From Papio anubis (Eukaryota > Chordata > Mammalia > Primates > Cercopithecidae), in assembly GCF_008728515.1 (NCBI RefSeq), contig NC_044976.1, positions 31,643,376-31,707,375 on the forward strand: a stretch of DNA of 64,000 bases, in the 5' to 3' direction. The notes beneath the pieces were generated by a model that made no database searches, was not told the origin of the DNA, and saw only the letters and a list, made by a program, of their open reading frames with translations. Position numbers and translations under genes: made by a program. Below, in pieces: positions 33,648-44,848 of the stretch. Each line of letters starts with the position of its first letter. Positions within the stretch are counted from its first letter, which is position 1.

Positions 33648-33737
33648 TACTTTTTTTCTTTTTTTTTTTTTTTGGAGAGATGGGTGTCTTGTGTTGCCCA
33701 GGCTGATCTTGATCCTCCCAGCTCAGCCTCCCAAAGC
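33648..33737 (-). repeat. Diverged Alu fragment
   Basis: T-run followed by ggagagatgggtgtcttgtg, ttgcccaggctgatcttgat and ctcagcctcccaaagc; internally deleted Alu in minus orientation. Confidence 0.7.
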
Positions 33738-36129
33738 TCCCCTGACCTCAGTTTTGATCCCATCCTCCATTTGGGCATCCCTCAGCTCCCCCACCTGTTA
33801 ATAGCAAACACCAATCTCAAGCCCCTGCCCCAGTCTGCTACAAGGGGTTAGTGCTCCATGCAGCAGGAGCTCAGGGAAGGCTTTGCAGGAGAGGAGGGAT
33901 TTGAAATGGGCCTGGAGGCCTGGGATGGTAGACACTGGAGCCTTTTGCCCCACAGCTCCTGGCTATTTCTTCACACTCCCAGCATCAGTATTACTACTAC
34001 CGTGTCTTTAGCATCATTTTGCCCTCCCTCTGACTTTCAGCAAGCCTGCACTTACCTCCAAATAAATGCCTGTTTTTGGGGGGCAAAGGCACGTTCCTTC
34101 CTTACCTTATTGTTGCTTCCCCCACCCCATGCTGCAGCTGAGCGGGTGACCTTTCTCCTCACCTCCGTGTGCTGCATCTCTCACCTGGTCTCTGTTAGGA
34201 ACCCTAGAGGAACCTGCACCCCGGTAACCCCATTTTATGCTGCTTGGAGAAAGAGACAGAGAGTTTGAGAGGTCCCAGTTCTTTTCGGTGTGTGTTCGGT
34301 TCCCCCACTCCTCAAAGCTGAGAGCTTCTTTGTTTTAAGAGCCACTTGGTTAAGTCAAGAGCATTAGATGAGTAAAAAGAAGAATCCAATTAGATAATTA
34401 TACCTAAACATGCTATAGTCGACTAGGGATTCACATAGACATTGATTTTCTAATCAGGGGACTGTTGGTGATTCTTTCTGTGTGTAAAGATGCTTCTGAT
34501 CATGCCTGTCATTACATGACACTTATTTCTAAAGTCACTTTTTTTTTTTTTTCCACATTTTCATTGTAGAAAAATATCCCATAATTGTGCCACCTTGAGG
34601 GTGAGGGCCACAGGATGGGGGATTAGGAAAACAAGAGTCACTCTCTAAGCTGGTCCTGGAGCAGCATTACGGATGTGTCGGAGCCCAAGCAGGAGAGGAG
34701 CCACAGGCCAAGGCTGGCAGAGCTGTGATCACTAGAATCTCAAGTCGCTGGGGCTCACGGAGCCCTAACTTGGTGGCAGGTGACAAATGTGGAACAGAGG
34801 AGAAAGGAGTCTTCTCCTTCCACATAGAACACACTTGGCTTCAGTGCTTTGTGGGGATTCATGGACCACAGAGAAGCTTCCACATATTTATAGGCACTGG
34901 GGACCAGCAGGAAGTGGTGGTGAGACACTTTGCAATCCTCCACTGCAGACTTCACCCAGGGGGCCAGAGCAGGAGAGAATCCCTCTGTGGACAGCACTTG
35001 AGAGGAAAGGGCTTGTTCATGACCGTGTATGGAGGTCACCAACCCAACCCTGTTCCTGAAGTTTCCAGAAACAGATGGAGAGGTAAGTCCAGCTAGGCTG
35101 GAGCACCAGCATCAGTAGTAGGGGCAGGAGCTTGTGCTAAAGCTGGCTGGTGTGTCCTAGAGAAACAGGAAGCACAGGTGTCATCTCGCAGGACTTTTCT
35201 CAACCAACTAATTTCTTATGGAAATGAGACATTTGTGATTGATTTTAATTTCCTCTTGGGGACTGTGAAATTAAAATGGATGAAATTTTGTCCACCAGGA
35301 GCCTCAGGGATTTAATATCCAATTCTAAAACCTGAACAGGCCTTTTTGTTTTGCAATTTGTGGACCAATCCCTGGCTTCATTTTATTTGGCTTTGCTTTC
35401 ACTTCCCCATTTTCTGTTATTTTCTTTTTCTTGTGCTGTTATGTACATCTCTTAAAGCTGGTCAAATTGTATTTTGGGATGGAATGGCCTGATAAGTTAA
35501 TAAATTATATTAAACTGCCAAAAAAGGAATGTGTTTTGGATTCTTCTGGCTTCTTCCTGGTTACACCAAAAGCATGGAGGAGAAAAGGAAGGGAAGTCAC
35601 CGAGACACAGGCTGTCAGGGAGATTGGGGCCAAGGTCTCAAGCCCCTTGTTCTGGGCGGATGTCTTCTTTTCATTGTTCCTTGTGGTTGTTCAGACATGG
35701 GTGGCTCTTCAGGCATGTCCACAACCCCAGGAGCCATGGCCTCTTGCTCATACCAGTGGCATCTCGCTCTGCTGGTCCCTATGCATCTACTTTGATATGT
35801 CTCTCAGGATCCCTGTGCTAGGAAGACAGAGGTGTCTGAAATCCAAATACCACAAGGATGATTATGGATGAAAAGACAGGAAAGAGTTCCCAGAGGGCTG
35901 AAACTTACCTGATTTCTCTCATTTGCTTCCTGGTTCAGGAACAGAACTGATCACACTTTGTACTTGAGAAAGAGGGGAGAGCTGGAGGGTCTTTATATTC
36001 TTTCCTCGCCTTCCTCCACCCATTCTCCTCCTGACAACATTCAAAAGACTGTAGCTCAAGGTTGAAGTTTCCTAATACATGCTCACTCTTTTGTCCTTAT
36101 TGAACGGGATATAGGCAACTTTGCCTTTT

Positions 36130-36431
36130 TTTTTTTTTTTTTTTTTTTGAGACGGAGTCTCGCTCTGTCGCCCAGGCTGGAGTGCAGTGGCCCGATCTCA
36201 GCTCACTACAAGCTCCGCCCCCCGGGTTCCCGCCATTCTCCGGCCTCAGCCTCCCGAGTAGCTGGGACTACAGGCACCCGCCACCTCACCCGGCTAGTTT
36301 TTTTGTATTTTTTAGTAGAGACGGGGTTTCACCGTGTTAGCCAGGATGGTCTCGATCTCCTGACCTCGTGATCCGCCTGTCTCGGCCTCCCAAAGTGCTG
36401 GGATTACAGGCTTGAGCCACCGCGCCCGGCC
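36130..36431 (-). mobile_element. Young AluY, Old World monkey type
   Basis: Very little diverged minus-strand Alu with a pure T tail of about 23. It reads ...cccggctagtttttttg, atttttagtagagacggggt and ggcttgagccaccgcgcccg. The ctag and cttgag positions differ from human AluY and match what I know of cercopithecoid AluYR subfamilies. A gcctttt duplication lies at 36123-36129 and 36432-36438. Confidence 0.93.
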
Positions 36432-36445
36432 GCCTTTTAGGACCT

Positions 36446-36820
36446 TAATATTGTTTGGTTGTGTCCCCACCCAAATCTCATCTTGAATTGTAGTTCCCAC
36501 AATCCCCATGTGTTATGGGAGGGACCTGGTGGGAGGTACCTGAATCATGGGGGCGTTTACCCCTATGGTGATCTTATGATAGTGAGTGAGTTCTCATGAA
36601 ATCTGATGGTTTTATAAGTGATTTTTCCCCATTTCGCTCTGCACTTCTTTCTCTTGCCACTATGTGATGAAGGACATGTTTGCTGCCCCTTCTGCCATGA
36701 ATGTAAGTTTCCTGAGGCCTCCCCAGCCACGTGGAACTGTGAGTCAATTAAACCTCTTTCCTTTATAAATTACCCAGTCTCAGGCAGTTCTTTATAGCAG
36801 CGTGGAAGTTGACTAATACA
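36446..36820 (+). mobile_element. Solitary MaLR LTR (MST/THE1 type)
   Basis: Opens with atattgtttggttgtgtccc, contains gagggacctggtgggaggta and gaggcctccccagccacgtg, and closes with gactaataca. These are landmarks of ERVL-MaLR LTRs. No internal retroviral region accompanies it, so it is a solo LTR. Confidence 0.9.
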
Positions 36821-37392
36821 GCTCTGTTATCACTGAATTTTGATTGTGATTTCGTTTTGCTCACAATCCACTGAGAACCTGTTTTTTTCTTGTAGGGGTC
36901 GGATCTCAAGTATAGGTGTTACTAGTGGTTGGCATGTACTAATATTCTGCATGTCTTGGGACAAAGATGAGATCTGGGAGGAAATGAGTCATGGTCTCCC
37001 TGAGGAGCAAGCTCTGGGTCTTGCTTACATGTTTTCATGTAACTTCTTTCTAGCAGTTACTCCAGGCTGACCAGACCCACAGGGCTTACCTTCCTGGAAG
37101 ACAGGACAGAGATCACAGACTCCTTATACTCCATGCTCTTGCTGTTAGCTGTAGTTTGACCACAAGTGCAGTAAGGCATACAGGTCAGTTACAAATGTCA
37201 GGGTCCACTCAGGCTGGCCAGCCAATTCAGGCAGGAACAAGAACTGTTATCTGAAGGGGTCCAATGTAGGTAGCCAGAGAGCTGGCCAAGGCCAGTACAA
37301 CTGAGAATGTAATACTAGGAAAAAGCCCTACCTGAGGGAGATGCCTCATGGCTGGGGCTGGCCATCTGTTGGCCCCATGTCAAGAAGCTGCG

Positions 37393-37530
37393 GGGGCTGG
37401 GTGCAGTGACTCCCACCTGTAATCCCAGCACTTCTGGAGGTCTGAAGTGGATGGATCACTAGAAGCCAGGAGTTGGAGACCAGCCTGGGCAACACAGTGA
37501 GACCTCATCTCTACTAAATAAATAAATAAG
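37393..37530 (+). repeat. Old Alu monomer
   Basis: gggctgggtgcagtgactcc through gagaccagcctgggcaacac, ending in a taaataaataaata tail. Single diverged arm. Confidence 0.8.
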
Positions 37531-37689
37531 AAACCTGGCTTTCTCCAGAGGATCCCACCTCCCTGCAGCCCTTTCAGATGGAGGCTGCTTATTTGCATAT
37601 AGCCCAAGTTCCTCCTGGTGGGAGGCGGGTTTGCTGTTCTTTCTCCTCACTCCTTGCGGCTGCCTCCAGATCATAGCTTCTTTCCTCCC

Positions 37690-37865
37690 TATTCATTTAA
37701 CCAGTAATTGACAGCCAATAGCTATAAAGAGCCTAGGGGCCAGGCACGCTGCTAAGGACCTTGGGTGGATGATATCATTTGAGCCTCAGCACAAGTCAAT
37801 GAAATATTGTTGTTGCTATCCCCAGTTTACCACAGAACCACAGAGGCTCAGGTTAATAACTTGCT
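37690..37865 (-). repeat. MIR SINE
   Basis: Weak minus-strand MIR pattern: aggggccaggcacgctgcta, gatatcatttgagcctcagc and cacagaggctcaggttaata. Confidence 0.6.
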
Positions 37866-37939
37866 ACTTCATATATTGTCTCAAATATATGAATGGAACC
37901 AACCATATATGAAGTTCCTACTTCATATATTGTCTCAAA
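37864..37939. repeat. 22-bp direct repeat with an inverted partial copy between
   Basis: ctacttcatatattgtctca-aa occurs exactly at 37864-37885 and 37918-37939. Between them, catatatgaagt (37904-37915) is close to the reverse complement of the repeat's first half. Confidence 0.9.
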
Positions 37940-38489
37940 ATTTTTAAGAACAGCTTGTTTGAATCTGAATTCAAGTTAATGTCATACATCACAACTGGAT
38001 TTAAGATGAGGTAATTTTCACTGAGGAGTTTTCCAGAATATGTTGTCAATTACATCATTATGGTATCATTGAACTTGTTTCTCTGTCATCTGTATTTCCT
38101 GTAAACTGGTATTTAGATCCAGGGTTTAAACAGATTCAAATTTGATATTTTTTTTGGCAAGAATACTTCCTAGGTGGTTGTTGTGTACTTCCATCAGAAG
38201 GCATATAATGTCTGGTTGCCTTGCTTTTTGTGATATTAGCAGTCATTTATGATCATTGCCAGAATTTATTTTAATAAAGGTTTCAAGATGGTGATAAATT
38301 CTATTCTTCATTTACTGGCTGCAATACTTTTATAAAGAGACTTCCCTTCTTAATATTTAGTTACCCTGACATACATTGCATACAAAAAGCAGGATGAATT
38401 CTTGCTCTTCCCTCCTTTTACTTACTGGTTATCAAAATATAGCTGGTTTCTTAATATTTTCTGTAAGTGACTAATGAGTTTTTAAAAAA

Positions 38490-39650
38490 TGTTATTATTT
38501 GTGTTTATTTCAATAGCTTTTGGGGTCCAAGTAGTTTTTGTTACATGAATGAACTATGTAGAGGTGAATTCTGAGATTTCAGTGCACCTGTGTGAGTTAG
38601 TGTACATTGTACATAGTGTGTACTTTTTATCTCTAGCCCCCCTCCCAGCCTCCGCTTTCTGAGTCTCTGAAGTCCATTGTATCACTTTGTATGCCTTTGC
38701 ATACTCATAGCTTAGCTCCCACTTATAAGTGAGAACATGTTGTTTTTGGTTTTTCCACTCCTGTGTTACTTCACTTAGAATAAAGTCCTCCAGCTCCATC
38801 CAAGTTGCTGCAAAAGACATTATTTCATTGATTTTAATGGCTGAATAGTATTTCATGGTGTACGTATATCACATTTTCTTTGTCCACTCATTAGTTGATG
38901 GACACTTAGGTTGGTTCCACATCTTTGCAATTGTGAACTGTGCTGCTCTAAACATACATGCACAAGTGTCTTTTTCATATAATGACTTATTCTCCTTTGG
39001 GTAGATACCCAGTAGTGGGACTGATGGATCAAATGGCAGATCTACTTTTAGCTCTTTAAAGAATCTCCGTACTGCTTTCCATAGAGGTACTAATTTACAT
39101 TCCCACCAGCAGCATCTAAGTGTTCTCATTTCCCCACATCTATGTCAACATCTATTGTTTTTTCACTTATCCATAATGGCGATTCTCGCAGGAGTAAGGT
39201 GGTATTTCATTGTGGGTTTTCTTTTCTTTTTTTTCTTTTTTGAGACAGAGTCTTGCTCTGTCGCCTAGGCTGCAGTGCAGTGGTGCGATCTCGGCTCACT
39301 GCAACCTCTGCCTCCTGAGTTCAAGCGATTCTCTTGCCTCAGCCTCCCGAATAGCTGAGATTACAGGCACCTGCCACCATGCCTGGCTAATTTTTGTATT
39401 TTTTAGTAGAGACAGGGTTTCACCATGTTGGTCAGGCTGGTCTCAAACTCCTGACCTCAGTTGATCCACCTGCCTCGGCCTCCCAAAGTGCTGGGATCAC
39501 AGGCATGAGCCACTGGGCCCGGCCTCATTGTGGTTTTAATTTGCATTTCCCTCATGAATAGTGATGTTGAGCATTTTTTCATAGGTTTGTTGACTATCCA
39601 TATATTTTCTTTTGAGAAATGTCTATTCATGCCTTTTACCCACTTTTAAA
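38490..39650 (-). mobile_element. L1 3' fragment, minus strand
   Basis: Reverse-strand ORF2 C-terminal remnants are readable: 38869-39129 contains VDLPFDPSVPLLGIYPKENK, and 38554-38856 contains MKYYSAIKINEIMSFAATWM. It is interrupted by an Alu at 39221-39524. No intact frame. Confidence 0.9.
39221..39524 (-). mobile_element. AluS-type SINE inserted in L1
   Basis: Complete minus-strand Alu; target-site duplication tcattgtgg(g)tttt at 39207-39220 and 39525-39537. Confidence 0.95.
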
Positions 39651-39719
39651 TAGGATTATTTGTCTTAAAAATATTATTATGAACTCATAGATGCAAACAC
39701 AGTTACGTTTCCATCCATT

Positions 39720-40635
39720 GCCTTTATTATTATTATTTTATTTTTCTAGATTTAGGGGTACGAGTGCAGTCATGTTACATGGATATAGTGTGTGGTGGTA
39801 GAGTCTGGGCTTTTAGTGTATTTGTTGCTCAAATAGTGTATATCGTCAAATTCTCCTCTGTGAGTTGGGCCAGCAGTGACAGTGCCAGTTTTTCCCACAT
39901 TTTTGTCAACAGTGTGCTGTCTAGCTTTTGGATTTTTGCTGATCTAATAGGTAAGGAATAATGGAGTGAAAGTGAGTACTTTTTCATATATTTCAAGATT
40001 TTTGCATGTCTTTTCTTTCATAGTCTTTGAATGTTTGCTTATGGTACTTTCAGACTTATTTTTCTCAATTTTTAAGAGTTATTTACATATAAGGGATATT
40101 TGCATGAATGTTCCATGTATGCTTCAAAAGAAAGCATATTCTCTAATATTGGATTACAGAGTTTGACATATATTCATATTCATAAAAACTTCCTTATGAT
40201 TATTTTGGTTAGGTCTTCTACAGCCTTCCTTTTGTTTCTTTGATTTGTTATGGACTGAGAGTGGTGAGTTAAAACTGCTGTTATTGGCATGCTCCGATTT
40301 CTCTTTGCACCTCCTAGTTTCTGCTTTATGACACATGCATTTTCTTATTGGGTGCATAGTTATATATTCTGTTATATATTCATTGTGAATTGTCTCCTTT
40401 AGTGCTGTAAAGTGTACTTCCTTGTCCTATTTCATGCCTTTGGCCCTGAATTCTAACTTACCTGGTGTGAGGATGGTGATTCCTGTTTTCTTGTTTGCAT
40501 ATGCCTGTTATTCCTTTGTTTTGCTTTAGATTTCAATACATGGTATTTAAGCCATTTTAAATCACTTTGTTAATGCCTCTTGTGATAGCACAGAGTCGAG
40601 TTTTATTTTGTGAGATAATCTGAACATCTTTATAA
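39720..40635 (-). mobile_element. Second, older minus-strand L1 3' fragment
   Basis: Starts at a tttatttttctagatttagg-type L1 3' end and continues in L1 ORF2-like reverse sequence (for example ttgtcctatttcatgccttt near 40422). Diverged; the plus-strand L1 at 40649 inserted into this region. Confidence 0.6.
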
Positions 40636-41013
40636 TTAAACCTAATTAAAGGTGGGGTTCCAAGATGGCCAAATAGGAACAGCTCCAGTCTACAGCTCCC
40701 AGCGTGAGCGATGCAGTAGATGGGTGATTTCTGCATTCCCAACTGAAGTACCGGGTTCATCTAACTGGGGCTTGTCAGACAGTGGGTGCAGCCCACGAAG
40801 TGTGAGCCAAAGCAGGGCAGGGCATTGCCTCACCCAGGTAGTGCAAGGGGTCAGGGAATTCCCTTCCCTAGCCAAGGGAAACCATGACAGACGGTACCTG
40901 GAAAATCGGGACACTCCCACCCTAATACTGCCCTTTTCCAATGGTCTTAGCAAATGGCACACCAGGAGATAATATCCCGCACCTGGCTCAGAAGGTCCCA
41001 CACCCACAGAGCC

Positions 41014-41088
41014 TCACTCACTGCTAGCACAGCAGTCTGAGATCAAACTGCAAGGTGGCAGTGAGGCTGGGGGAGTGGTGTCTGCCAT
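41014..41088 (-). pseudogene. L1 antisense ORF0, truncated after 24 codons
   Basis: On the strand opposite the L1 5' UTR an ATG at 41088-41086 opens MADTTPPASLPPCSLISDCC and stops at TGA 41016-41014. Start and wording match the position of primate L1 ORF0, which is normally about 70 codons. The premature stop would leave a short peptide only. Confidence 0.55.
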
Positions 41089-41663
41089 TGTTGAGGCTTG
41101 AGTAGGTAAACAAAGCAGCCAGGAAGCTCGAAGTGGGTGGAGCCCTCCGCAGCTCAAGGAGGCCTACCTGCCTCTGTAGACTCTACCTCTGGGGGCAGGG
41201 CATAACTGAACAAAAGGCAGCAGAAACATCTGCAGACTTAAACGTCCCCGTCTGACAGGTTTGAAGAGGGTAGTGGTTCTCCCAGCACGGAGTTTGAGAT
41301 CTGAGAACAGACAGACTGCCTCCTCAAGTGGATCCCTGACCCCCGAGTAACCTAACTGGGAGACACCTCCCAGTAGGGGCCAAATGATACCTCATACAGC
41401 CAGGTGCCCCTCTGAGATGAAGCTTCCAAAGGAAGGAGCAGGCAGCAACATTTTCTGTGCAGCAATATTTGCTGTTCTGCAGCCTCTGCTGGTGATACCC
41501 AAGCAAACAGGGTCTGGAGTGGACCTCCAGCAAACTCCAACAGACCTGCAGCTGAGGGTCCTGACTATTAGAAGGAAAACTAACAAACAGAAAGGACATC
41601 CACACCAAAACCCCATCTATATATCACCATCATCAAGACCAAAGGTAGATAAAAACCACAAAG

Positions 41664-42681
41664 ATGGGGAGAAACTAGAGCAGAAAAGCTAACAATTCTA
41701 AAAATCAGAGTGCCTCCTCTTCTCCAAAGGAACACAGCTCCTTGCCAGCAATGGAACAAAGCTGGATGGAGAATGACGAGTTGAGAGAAGAAGGCTTCAG
41801 ACAATTGGTAATAACAAACTTCTCTGAGCTAAAGGAGAATGTTCGAACCCATTGCAAAGAAGCCAAAAACCTTGAAAAAAGATTAGACGAATGACTAATT
41901 AGAATAAACAGCATAGAGAAGACCTTAAGTGACCTTATGGAGCTGAAAACCATGGCACGAGAACTACGTGACACATGCACAAGCTTCAGTAGCCGATTTG
42001 ATCAAGTGGAAGAAAGGGTATCAGTGATTGAAGATCAAGTGAATGAAATGAAGTGAGAAGAGAAGTTTAGAGAAAAAAGAGTAAAAAGAAATTAACAAAG
42101 CTCCAAGAAATATGGGACTATATGAAAAGACCAAATCTATGTCTGATTGGTGTACCTGAAAGTGATGGGGAGAATGGAACCAAGTTGGAAATCACTCTTC
42201 AGGATATTATCCAGGAGAGCTTCCCCAACCTAGCAAGGCAGGCCAACATTCAAATTCAGGAAATACAGAGAACACCACAAAGATACTCCTCGAGAAGAGC
42301 AACTCCAAGACACATAATTGTCAGATTGACCAAAGTTGAAATGAAGGAAAAAATGTTAAGGGCAGCCAGAGAGAAAGGTCGGGTTACCCACAAAGGGAAG
42401 CCCATCAGACTAACAGCGGATCTCTCAGCAGAAACTCTACAAGGCAGAAGAGAGTGGGGGCCAATATTCAACATTCTTAAAGAAAAGAATTTTCAACTTA
42501 GAATTTCATATCCAGCCAAACTAAGCTTCATAAGTGAAGGATAAATAAAATCCTTTAAGACAAGCAAATGCTGAGAGATTTTGTCACCACCAGGCCTGCC
42601 TTACGAGAGCTCCTGAAAGAAGCATTAAACATGGAAAGGAACAACCAGTACCAGCCATTGTAAAAACATGCCAAATTGTAA
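41664..42681 (+). pseudogene. L1 ORF1 remnant
   Basis: The ORF1 start ATG at 41664 is followed by an in-frame TAG four codons later. Coiled-coil and RNA-binding regions are then recognisable in pieces; the longest open part, 42122-42544, carries PNLCLIGVPESDGENGTK and RATPRHIIVRLTKVEMKEKM, the conserved RNA-recognition part of the nucleic-acid chaperone. Further stops lie at 41892-41894 and near 42055 and 42543. Non-functional. Confidence 0.88.
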
Positions 42682-43349
42682 AGACCGTTGATGCTAGAAA
42701 GAAACTGCATCAACTAATGAGCAAAATAACAAGCTAACATCATAATGACAGGATCAAATTCACACATAACAATATTAACCTTAAATGTAAATGGGCTAAA
42801 TGCTCCAATTAAAAGACACAGACTGGCACATTGGATAAAGAGTCAAGATCCATCAGTGTGCTGCATTCAGGAGACCCATCTCACATGCAGAGACACACAC
42901 AGGCTCAAAATAAAGGGATGGAGGAAAATCTACCAAGCAAGTGGAAAACATAACAAAACAAAACGAAGCAGGGATTGCAATCCTAGTCTCTGATAAAACA
43001 GACTTTAAACCAACAAAGATCAAAAGAGACAAAGAAGGCCATTACATAATGGTAAAGGGATCAATTCAACAAGAAGAGCTAACTATCCTAAATATATATG
43101 CACCCAATACAGGAGTACCCAGATTCATAAAGCAAGTCCTTAGAGACCTACAAAGACACTTAGATTCCCACACAATAATAATGGGAGACTTTAACACCCC
43201 ACTGTCAACATTAGACAGATCAATGAGAGAATGCTAACAAGGATATCCAGGAATTTAACTCAGCTCTGCACCAAGCAGACCTATCTACAGATAGGTCTGT
43301 AGATGTCTATCTACAGAACTCTCCACCCCAAATCAACAGAATATACATT

Positions 43350-43841
43350 TGCTGAGACCAGCTCGGTTGGGGAGACCCTAACCCAGTGGCACTAGAGGAA
43401 TTAAAGATACACACACAGGAATGTAGAGGTGTGAAGTGGGGAATCAGGGGTCTCACAGCCTTCAGAGCTGAGAGCCCCGAACAGAGATTTACCCACATAT
43501 TTATTAACAGCAAACCAGTCATTAGCATTGTTTCTATAGATATTAAATTAACTAAAAGTATCCCTTATGGGAAACGAAGGGATGGGCCGAATTAACTGTA
43601 GCAGGAACACACCCTTGAGACACAGTTTGCTCATGCTAATTGTTTGTGGCTTAAGAATGCCTTTAAGTGGTTTTCCACCCTGGGTGGGCCAAGTGTTCCT
43701 TGCCCTCATTCCCATAAACCCACAACCTTCCAGCTTGGGCGTTAGGGCCCTTAAGAAGATGTTATAGTGCTGCAGAGATTTTGTTTATGTCCAGTTTTGG
43801 GGCCAGGTTATGGCCAGATTTTGGGGGGCTTGCTCCCAACA
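43350..43841 (-). mobile_element. Solo endogenous retroviral LTR inserted in the L1
   Basis: 492-bp element; read on the minus strand it begins TGTTGGGAGC and ends CTGGTCTCAGCA, the TG...CA ends of an LTR. It is flanked by a perfect 5-bp duplication acatt (43345-43349 and 43842-43846) and splits the L1 endonuclease region. It carries an AATAAA signal on the minus strand near 43505. No gag, pol or env sequence is present, so it is a recombined solo LTR. The 5-bp duplication suits a class II or ERVL-type integrase; I cannot name the family with certainty. Confidence 0.88.
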
Positions 43842-44527
43842 ACATTCTTCTCAGCACCACATCGCATTTATTCCAAAACTGACCACATAGTTGGAAGTAA
43901 AGCACTCCTCAGCAAATGTAAAATAATAGAAATTATAACAAACTGTGTCTCAGACTACAGTGCAATCAAACTAGAACTCAGGATTTAGAAACTCACTCAA
44001 AACCACTCAACTACATGGAAACTGAACAACCTGCTCCTGAATGACTACTGGGTACATAACAAAATGAAGGCAGAAATAAAGATGTTCTTTGAAACCAATG
44101 AGAACAATGACACAACATACCAGAATCTCTGGGACACATTTCAAGTAGTGTGTAGAGGGAAATTTATAGCACTAAATGCCCACAAGCGAAAGCAGGAAAG
44201 ATCTAAAATTGACACCCTAACATCACAATTAAAAGAACTAGAGAAGCAAAAGCAAACACATTCCCAAGTTAGCAGAAGACAAGAAATAACCAAGATCAGA
44301 GCAGAACTGAAGGAGATAGAGACACAAAAAACCCTTCAAAAAATCAATGAATCCAGGAGCTGGTTTTTTGAAAAGATCAACAAAATTGATAGACCACTAG
44401 CAAGACTAATAAAGAAGAAAAGAGAGAAGAATCAAATAGATGCAATAAAAAATGATAAAGGGGATATCACCACTGATCCCACAGAAATACAAACTACCAT
44501 CAGAGAATACCATAAACACCTCTACGT

Positions 44528-44848
44528 GGCCAGGCGCGAGTCTCACACCTGTAATCCCAGCACTTTGGGAGGCTGAGGCAGGTGGATCATGAGGTCAGGA
44601 GATCAAGACCATCCTGGCTAACATGGTGAAACCCTGTCTCTGCTAAAAATACAAAAAAAAAAAAAAAAAAAATTGCCTGGGCGTGGTGGCAGGTGCCTGT
44701 AGTCCCAGCTACTCAGGAGGCTGAGGCAGGAGAATGGTGTGAACCCAGAGGTGGAGCTTGCAGTGAGCCGAGATCGTGCCACTGCACTCCAGCCTGGGCG
44801 ACAGAGTGAGACTCCGTTTCAATAAAACAAACGACAACAACAAAAAAC
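44528..44848 (+). mobile_element. AluS/Y-type SINE inserted in the L1
   Basis: Plus-strand Alu starting ggccaggcgcgagtctcaca, with a long internal A-run and an A/C-rich tail. Target-site duplication aaacacctctacg (44514-44526) against aaatacctctatg (44849-44861), two differences. Confidence 0.95.

Larger units (their letters stand above)
30341..36120. other. Intergenic DNA downstream of ZSCAN20
   Basis: 5.8 kb with mostly unique or very old sequence. It includes a block of the unassigned repeat (31290-32010), a short Alu fragment, and pyrimidine-rich runs near 33230-33265. Plus-strand AATAAA signals occur at 34060-34065 and 35499-35504 but have no gene attached to them. Open frames of 90-146 codons at 33397, 33858, 34725 and 35431 lack homology I recognise and are not called. 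Confidence 0.5.
36821..38485. other. Intergenic DNA with small repeats
   Basis: Holds an Alu monomer, a MIR and a 22-bp direct repeat (listed separately). The remainder, including 37940-38485, is AT-rich and not assigned. Confidence 0.5.

Noticed and set aside
33397..35871. Frames of 90-146 codons downstream of ZSCAN20
   Set aside because: No homology recognised, ordinary length for chance in GC-moderate DNA, and no splice or promoter evidence.
43350..43841. Full endogenous provirus
   Set aside because: Only one LTR is present between matching 5-bp duplications; no internal region.
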